Positions 58,907 through 64,000 of a DNA stretch of 64,000 nucleotides are shown piece by piece. The stretch covers positions 806,001 through 870,000 of the forward strand of contig CAWADU010000003.1 of assembly GCA_963781025.1 (NCBI GenBank). Direction: 5' to 3'. The notes beneath the pieces are model-generated. The model was not told where the DNA came from, did not search any database, and was given only the letters and a program-made list of their open reading frames with translations. The translations under genes were made by a program, and so were the position numbers. Numbering within the stretch: position 1 is the first letter of the stretch; each line of letters starts with the position of its first letter. Source of the DNA: Tardibacter sp963781025. GTDB taxonomy: Bacteria; Pseudomonadota; Alphaproteobacteria; Sphingomonadales; Sphingomonadaceae.

Positions 58907-59275
58907 TTAGGGGTTCGGGCAGGCAATGACCAGCCAAAGGCTTAAAACGAAAAAATCAGACTTTTGGCGGCCAGCCCCCCAGCCTGCGAAAGTGAGCCGG
59001 GAATTATGGGAAAGCCTCGATCGACGATTCCCATAAGTGATCGGGGATACAGGATTCAAGTTTTCGAGAATTTTATCCCAATTTCTTGCAAAATCTGAAT
59101 TCCCGGAAATATATATTACCATCACTCTTACCAACGATGCTTTTTCATTGGCTTGGCCCTCATCTCGACTTGGCGGCTTCAAGAGATTTCCGTCTCCATC
59201 GCGAAGCTCGAACGCGGCCAAGTCACCGGTTACGAGATAGGGACCGTTTTTGGTTGTAACAACGTCAACCACCAT
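58907..59275 (-). pseudogene. Truncated CDGSH-protein paralogue
   Basis: The first 31 residues (VVTTKNGPYLVTGDLAAFEL, RDGDGNL) match the N-terminus of the CDGSH protein at 51590-51814. From about 59183 on, the reading leaves the family and has no CDGSH cysteines, so the iron-sulfur site is gone. The region is AT-rich and carries a 9-bp inverted repeat (59004-59036). It is almost surely a remnant. It begins at CCATGG, shared with the phaC remnant on the other strand. Confidence 0.75.
59004..59036. repeat. 9-bp inverted repeat inside the CDGSH remnant
   Basis: TTATGGGAA at 59004-59012 and TTCCCATAA at 59028-59036, with a 15-base loop containing TCGATCGA. It marks the region where the CDGSH coding homology is lost; there is no T-tract, so a terminator is unlikely. 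Confidence 0.45.
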
Positions 59276-60017
59276 GGCTCTGCCAGTTCAATTCAAACAC
59301 GCGAACCTCCCTCAAGACAGGCCGGACCCCCTCGACGGGCCAGCGAAACTGGTCGATCGCGCGACGGGAGCAGCCTTTGCGCAGTTGACCGGCGGGCTAT
59401 CGCCGGCCTCGATCGCCGCGGCCTTCGTCGATTGGAGGGTGCATCTCGCCGCCGCGCCCGGGCGGCAAATGCACCTCGCAGCGAAGGCTGTTCGCAAGAG
59501 CGTTGGCTTCGGTGATTATTCGGTTCGCGCTGTCACCAAACCGGATAATGCGAAGTCCTGCATCAAACCGTTGGCGCATGACCATCGTATCGACGATCCC
59601 GCCTGGCGGCGCTGGCCTTTCGATTTCATCCAGCAGAACTTTCTGCTGGGCCAGCAATGGTGGGACGCGGCCGCGAGCGGCGTGGGCGGCGTCACCGCCA
59701 AGCATGAGGCGGTCGTCCGGTTCGCCATGCGGCAAATGCTCGATACTGTTGCGCCAACAAATTTCATTGCGACCAATCCGGTGGTCCAGCAGCACATTCC
59801 CGAGACTGGCGGGAAATGTCTTCTCGACGGGGCGAGCCGATGCAGGGCTCATGGTGGCCGGAATGGGGCAAGTGGCTTGCCGATCGTTCGGCTGCGTTGG
59901 CCGCGTTTCCACCCATGGGTGGCAAGGATGAGCGTTACTCAATCCTGGCGGATGCGCCTGGAAGCTACGTCCTCCAAGCCTGAGCGGAAAAAGCGACGTT
60001 CAGGCGGCCTCGGTTAG
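59274..60017 (+). pseudogene. Truncated polyhydroxyalkanoate synthase (PhaC) N-terminus
   Basis: About 185 residues match the PhaC N-terminal region: WRVHLAAAPGRQMHLAAKA, WRRWPFDFIQQNFLLGQQWW, VTAKHEAVVRFAMRQMLDTV and TNFIATNPVVQQ. Homology stops near 59815, before the lipase-like box with the catalytic Cys, so no synthase activity can remain. The tail is unrelated, Arg-rich reading that runs into the convergent acyl-CoA synthetase. The start overlaps the CDGSH remnant start at the palindromic CCATGG 59272-59277. Confidence 0.72.
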
Positions 60018-62651
60018 GATCTTGCTCGCGATCCGGGTCGTCGGATCGCCGGGGCAAGATCTGACGATAAACCCCATCTCGCGCTCGATCTGAAGTGCGC
60101 TGGCATTCGCCGCGCTCTCGACCGTCTCGATCCGTGTGATACCGCGCGCCTTGGCGTAGCGCAGGACATGCTCGAACAGGGTCCAACTTACGCCGCGGCC
60201 CTTTACATCCGATCGCGTCGAGAGCGCGATCTCGGCCCGTTCTCCATCCGGATCGGCGGCAATCTCGGCGGTCGCAATCACAGATCCGCCTTCGTCCAGC
60301 GCGAGAAACAGCATCTTCCGTTGATAGTCGATCTGCAGCATCGCCATCAGCCGGGCATGATCGACCCTGCGTATCCCACTCAGGAAACGGAAATCGAGAT
60401 CCTCGGGCGAGACATGCGCGAAATGCTCCGCGAGGCGCTTTTCATCATCGGGACGAACGGGGCGAACGTGAAAACGCAGGCCGTCACGTGTCACGAGATC
60501 CGCAGCCCATTCCACCGGAACGGGCTGGATCACGAGGCGGGAGGCGGGCGTTGGATCGGCCGTGATCCGGATGCGCGCATCGAGCGCGATGACGCCGTCG
60601 CGATCGACCAGCAGGGGATTGATATCAAGTTCGGCGATATCTGGAAGGTCGACGGCGATCTGGGACAATGCCTCCAGCGTTTGCGCCACCGCGTCAGTAT
60701 CGGCGGGCGGCTCGTCCCGATAGCCGGCGAGAAGGCGTGCAATGCGCGTCTTGCCGATCATCGCCTTGGCCATTCCCGCCCCCAGCGGCACCAGCTCGAG
60801 CGCTTTGTCACCGAGCACTTCGACCGCTTTCCCGCCGGCACCGACCATGATCAGCGGCCCGAAGGTCGGATCGTCGGCAATTCCGGCGAGCAGTTCATAG
60901 GCCCCTGGCCTGATGCACATCAATTCGACCGCGAAACCCTTGATATCCGCGCTGGGATGCTCGCGTGCGATGCGATCCCGCATTTCGCCCGCAGCGGCCT
61001 TGACCGACGCCACGTCGGACAGGTGGAGGGCGACGCCGCCGGCATCGGATTTGTGACTGATCTGGGGTGAGACAATCTTGACTGCATAAGGACCATCGAT
61101 CGCGCCGCAGATGGCGTCGATGTCGTCGGTCGTGGCCGCGAAGCGCGTCGGCACGGTTTTTATTCCGTAGGTAGACAGCACCGACTTCGCTTCGACTTCG
61201 TCGAGCACGGTGCGGCCTTCACGGCGCGCCCCGGCGAGGATCGCCGACACGGCCTGCCTGCCGCTACCTGGTTTGGATTCGCTCGGATTGGTGAGTGCGT
61301 CGCGCGATCGCTTCGCGATGAGCAGATGCGCGAATGCGCGCACCGCCTCATGCGGTGTCGAAAAGAGCGGGATGTCGGCCGTGCAAATGATATCGCGCAC
61401 GGTCGCCGCGTTGGCGTCGCCGAGCCAGCAGGCGAGAACCGGCTTGGCTGCTCCCTCGACCACCGACTGAACCGCCCTGGCCGCTTCGTCCGGTGCGGCT
61501 AGCGCCGTCGGGCAATTCATGACGAGCAGCGCATCGACTTCCGGGGCATCCAGCATCGCTTTGCAGGCGGCGCGATAACGGTCGGCATGGGCGTCACCGA
61601 TGATGTCGACCGGATTGGCGCGTGACCAGCTCGGCGGCAGGATTTTGTCGAGCGTGGCGATGGTCGCCGGGATCAATGTGGCGAGCGCCCCACCGGTCCC
61701 GTCGATCGCATCAGCGGCCAGCACGCCTGCACCACCGCCATTGGTTACTATTCCCAGACGATCGCCATCGGGCAGTTTTGTCGCGCGCAACACCTCGGCG
61801 GCGTCGAACAGTTCCTCAAGCGTATCGACCATCACGATACCGGCGCGATGAAACGCCGCCTGATAGACGTCATAAGCGCCCGCCAGCGCGCCGGTGTGCG
61901 ACAGCGCCGCCTTGCCGGACGCAGCGTTGCGGCCAGCCTTGATCGCCACGATCGGCTTGGCGCGCGACGCGGCGCGGGCGGCCGACATGAACTTGGCGGC
62001 GTTGGTGACGCCCTCGACATACATCAGGATCGCATCGGTATGCGGATCGGCGGCGAACAGATCAATGAGGTCACCCAGATCGACATCGGCCATGTCGCCA
62101 GCCGAGACGATACCCGAAAAGCCGATCCCGCGCGTCGAGGCCCAGTCGAGCATCGCCGTCACGAGCGCGCCGCTCTGCGAAATCATCGCCAGCCGACCGG
62201 TCTTCGGCATGGCGTTGGCGAAGGACGCGTTGAGGCGGGCATGCGGCATCAGTGCGCCGATACAGTTCGGACCGACGATCCGGAGCATGTGCGGCCGGGC
62301 CGCATCGAGCATCGCCTGCCGCAGCCCGTCGGCCGCCGTGACCCCGCCCGTGATCACGACGACGGCCTTCGTGCCCTTTCTGCCCAACTGATCGACAATG
62401 GCAGGAACGGTGGTGGCCGGCGTCGCAATTACGGCCAGTTCTGGCGCTTCGGGCAGGGCATCAACCGAGGCACTCCAGATTGCGCCGGTCTGTTGCAGCG
62501 GGTGCGGATTGACCGCGTAGATCGGGCCGTCAAAACCCGCTGCCAGGAGATTTTCCAGGACGACATGGCCGACCGAACCCGGATGATTCGACGCACCGAC
62601 CAGAGCGACGCTTGCGGGCGACAGAAGTGCGTCGAGATTGCGGATCGTCAT
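60000..62651 (-). CDS. ADP-forming acyl-CoA synthetase fused to a GNAT acetyltransferase domain
   Basis: The 883-residue protein has a CoA-binding domain (SVALVGASNHPGSVGHVV), a ligase domain with IVGPNCIGALMP, SQSGALVTAMLDWA and the catalytic-His region KAALSHTGALAGAYDVYQ, and an ATP-grasp part (YAVKIVSPQISHKSDAGGV, MVGAGGKAVEVLGD, INPLLVDRDG). A C-terminal GNAT domain follows (RPVRPDDEKRLAEHF, VKGRGVSWTLFEHVLRYA). Similar proteins act as ADP-forming acetate-CoA ligases or as Pat-type protein lysine acetyltransferases. Intact ligase motifs suggest activity of both parts. GGGAGA precedes ATG 62651. It sits next to N-ATPase remnants. Confidence 0.9.
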   Translation of the reverse strand: MTIRNLDALLSPASVALVGASNHPGSVGHVVLENLLAAGFDGPIYAVNPHPLQQTGAIWSASVDALPEAPELAVIATPATTVPAIVDQLGRKGTKAVVVITGGVTAADGLRQAMLDAARPHMLRIVGPNCIGALMPHARLNASFANAMPKTGRLAMISQSGALVTAMLDWASTRGIGFSGIVSAGDMADVDLGDLIDLFAADPHTDAILMYVEGVTNAAKFMSAARAASRAKPIVAIKAGRNAASGKAALSHTGALAGAYDVYQAAFHRAGIVMVDTLEELFDAAEVLRATKLPDGDRLGIVTNGGGAGVLAADAIDGTGGALATLIPATIATLDKILPPSWSRANPVDIIGDAHADRYRAACKAMLDAPEVDALLVMNCPTALAAPDEAARAVQSVVEGAAKPVLACWLGDANAATVRDIICTADIPLFSTPHEAVRAFAHLLIAKRSRDALTNPSESKPGSGRQAVSAILAGARREGRTVLDEVEAKSVLSTYGIKTVPTRFAATTDDIDAICGAIDGPYAVKIVSPQISHKSDAGGVALHLSDVASVKAAAGEMRDRIAREHPSADIKGFAVELMCIRPGAYELLAGIADDPTFGPLIMVGAGGKAVEVLGDKALELVPLGAGMAKAMIGKTRIARLLAGYRDEPPADTDAVAQTLEALSQIAVDLPDIAELDINPLLVDRDGVIALDARIRITADPTPASRLVIQPVPVEWAADLVTRDGLRFHVRPVRPDDEKRLAEHFAHVSPEDLDFRFLSGIRRVDHARLMAMLQIDYQRKMLFLALDEGGSVIATAEIAADPDGERAEIALSTRSDVKGRGVSWTLFEHVLRYAKARGITRIETVESAANASALQIEREMGFIVRSCPGDPTTRIASKILTEAA

Positions 62652-62673
62652 GGTGAATCTCCCATGTCTTTGC

Positions 62674-62952
62674 TCAGGCCATCAGGTGCAGTCCACCGTC
62701 TATCGGGATTATCGTCCCGGTGACCAGCACCGCCGAGATCAGGCCGCCGCCCCACAGGCCGTGCGCGATCACCTTGTGGAACATGTCGTTGCGCGCAAAT
62801 TCCGGATCGACATGCGCGGGATTGACGTCCCCCGAAACCTCCGCGAACAGCTCGATGTCACGAAGCGACAAGGTTCGCGAAACGCTCGCGCTCGCCCCGA
62901 TCCAGATTTCGGAAAAGATGCTATTCTCGATCGTGGTTTCAGAGTCGCTCAC
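62674..62952 (-). pseudogene. MaoC-SDR chimera, likely a deletion joint
   Basis: The 92-residue reading starts like the enoyl-CoA hydratase (MaoC) part of MaoC-phosphotransacetylase proteins: LSLRDIELFAEVSGDVNPAH, FHKVIAHGLWGGGLISAVL. It then passes without a stop to VTGTIIPIDGGLHLMA, the usual end of a short-chain dehydrogenase/FabI-type enzyme. The hydratase is cut off before its second half, and only the last 16 or so residues of the reductase remain. In other genomes hydratase/phosphotransacetylase, acetate kinase and a FabI-like reductase stand beside N-ATPase genes, so a deletion removed everything between. GTG 62952 is the best start. Confidence 0.7.
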
Positions 62953-63063
62953 GCCGCAGGTCCAATCAAACAGGATACGGCCGTTGTAGCTATGTCGTGT
63001 TGCAATACAGCATCCGTAAGGTCCCGTATATTTGCCAGCGCAGGCAAAGCTTAGGTTTTTCAC

Positions 63064-64000
63064 ATGTTGTCAGCAATGAGGCGCTCATCACCCGGCTCCG
63101 GACAGACTTCCGCAAATACTCGCATGGGCCGGGTCTCGTCGGTTCGCGGCCCGGTGATCGACGTCGAGTTCTCCGCCGGATACATGCCCGCGCTCGATGA
63201 GGCGCTGCACGTCCGCTGGGATCGGCCCGAGCCGCTTGTCGTCGAGGTGCAGAGCCATGTCGACGCACGCACGATCAGGGCGGTGGCCATGCAATCGACC
63301 GCCGGTCTTGCTCGGAACGTTCCGGTGGAAGCCAGCGGTGCCCCCATCACAATCGCCGTCGGGAATGCCGTGCTCGGCCGTTTGATCGACGCGACGGGCG
63401 AAATCGGGGACGCCGGCGCGCCCTTTGCGATGGATATGGCGCGCCGTCCAATTCACCGCGCGCCGCCGCCGCTCGATCAGCAAACCGCCGCCACCGAAAT
63501 GTTCGAGACCGGGATCAAGGTCGTCGATCTGCTGAGCCCGCTTGCGCGCGGCGGCAAGGCCGGGATGTTCGGCGGCGCCGGCGTCGGCAAAACCGTGCTG
63601 GTGATGGAACTTATCCAAGCAATGGTGGCGCACTATCAGGGTGTCTCGGTCTTCGCAGGAGTCGGTGAACGCTCGCGGGAGGGACACGAGCTTCTCAACG
63701 ACATGAAGGCCTCGGGGGTGCTGGGCGGCACGGCGCTGATCTTCGGGCAGATGAACGAGCCACCCGGCGCGCGGTGGCGGGTCGCGCTGACGGCGCTAAC
63801 CGTGGCTGAATATTTCCGTGATGAGCAGAAGCGCAACGTGCTCCTGCTGATGGACAATGTCTTTCGTTTCGTTCAGGCCGGCAGCGAAGTGTCGGGCTTA
63901 CTGGGGCGCCTGCCTTCACGTGTCGGATACCAGCCGACGCTCGCGAGCGAGGTTGCGGCGCTTCAGGAACGTATCGTATCGGTCAAAGGCACCACGATCA
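63064..64000 (+). CDS. atpD: Alternate (N-ATPase-type) ATP synthase beta subunit, partial
   Basis: The visible 312 residues are an F1-beta: SVRGPVIDVEF near residue 26, GRLIDATGEIGDAG, IKVVDLLSPLARGGKAGMFG, Walker A GGAGVGKTVLVMELI, GVGERSREGHELLNDM, and Walker B region LLLMDNVFRFVQAGSEVSGLLGR, read in parts. A beta gene opening an operon, the LLLMDN form and neighbouring acyl-CoA/MaoC remnants fit the N-ATPase type, where beta is first and sodium or proton pumping is coupled. ATG 63064 is used; ATG 63124 (MGRVSSVRG) is also possible. The end is outside the window. Confidence 0.9.
   Translation, partial: MLSAMRRSSPGSGQTSANTRMGRVSSVRGPVIDVEFSAGYMPALDEALHVRWDRPEPLVVEVQSHVDARTIRAVAMQSTAGLARNVPVEASGAPITIAVGNAVLGRLIDATGEIGDAGAPFAMDMARRPIHRAPPPLDQQTAATEMFETGIKVVDLLSPLARGGKAGMFGGAGVGKTVLVMELIQAMVAHYQGVSVFAGVGERSREGHELLNDMKASGVLGGTALIFGQMNEPPGARWRVALTALTVAEYFRDEQKRNVLLLMDNVFRFVQAGSEVSGLLGRLPSRVGYQPTLASEVAALQERIVSVKGTTI

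Overview
The window is GC-rich chromosomal DNA of an alphaproteobacterium, most likely a member of the Sphingomonadales. The indicators are gene order (hda, a DUF2066-like gene, purM and purN; lptD-surA-pdxA-rsmA), a ThiS-ThiG fusion, Flp/Tad-type pilus genes, DUF488 and DUF3775 proteins, and short interspersed palindromes of the kind common in sphingomonads. The assignment rests on recognition from the sequence only.

Layout. 1-4.2 kb: ppk (partial), hda, a DUF2066-like exported protein, then purM-purN. 4.2-6.8 kb: ndk, holC, pepA on the minus strand. 6.9-12.5 kb: a plus-strand outer-membrane and cofactor operon, lptD-surA-pdxA-rsmA. 12.5-18.7 kb: minus-strand TPR protein, RsmB-like methyltransferase, guaB, M28 peptidase and a second TPR protein. 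18.8-25.9 kb: yaaA, DUF488, gyrA, an SGNH hydrolase and two hexapeptide acyltransferases, trmFO. 26-31 kb: VOC and EF-hand proteins, a phytoene-synthase-like protein, and a three-gene TadG/TadE-like operon. 31-36.5 kb: ettA, then a GT4 glycosyltransferase and GH130 pair. 36.7-39.2 kb: a small Ala-rich lipoprotein with its own terminator, then a TPP riboswitch controlling thiC. 39.2-40.6 kb: a compact three-gene operon of antitoxin, RelE-like toxin and a third protein with a HEPN-like RxxxxH motif. 40.9-51 kb: DUF72, thiS-thiG fusion, ung, tRNA-Met(CAT), a ferredoxin reductase, DUF3775, a BaiN/HI0933-type flavoprotein, a DbpA-like helicase, YaiI and glutaryl-CoA dehydrogenase. 51-54.3 kb: small proteins, a CDGSH protein, a D-2-hydroxyacid dehydrogenase and an Nramp-related transporter. 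54.4-58.5 kb: a single-module NRPS fused to a membrane acyltransferase-3 domain. 58.5-64 kb: PhnA, several gene remnants, an ADP-forming acyl-CoA synthetase with a GNAT domain, and the first gene (beta subunit) of an alternate, N-ATPase-type ATP synthase operon that runs off the right edge.

Three places deserve most attention. The first is the C-A-T-AT3 protein, which looks like a one-polypeptide system for activating an acyl or aminoacyl group and moving it across or onto the envelope, by analogy with DltA/DltC/DltB. The second is the translationally coupled antitoxin/toxin/HEPN-like operon. The third is the scarred N-ATPase neighbourhood, which holds a truncated PhaC, a truncated CDGSH paralogue and a MaoC-SDR fusion that looks like a deletion joint.

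A caution applies throughout. Reading frames of hda, holC, pepA, gyrA, the hydroxyacid dehydrogenase and the NRPS are broken by single-base indels. Because gyrA is essential and the broken pieces remain well conserved, most of these are probably sequence errors.
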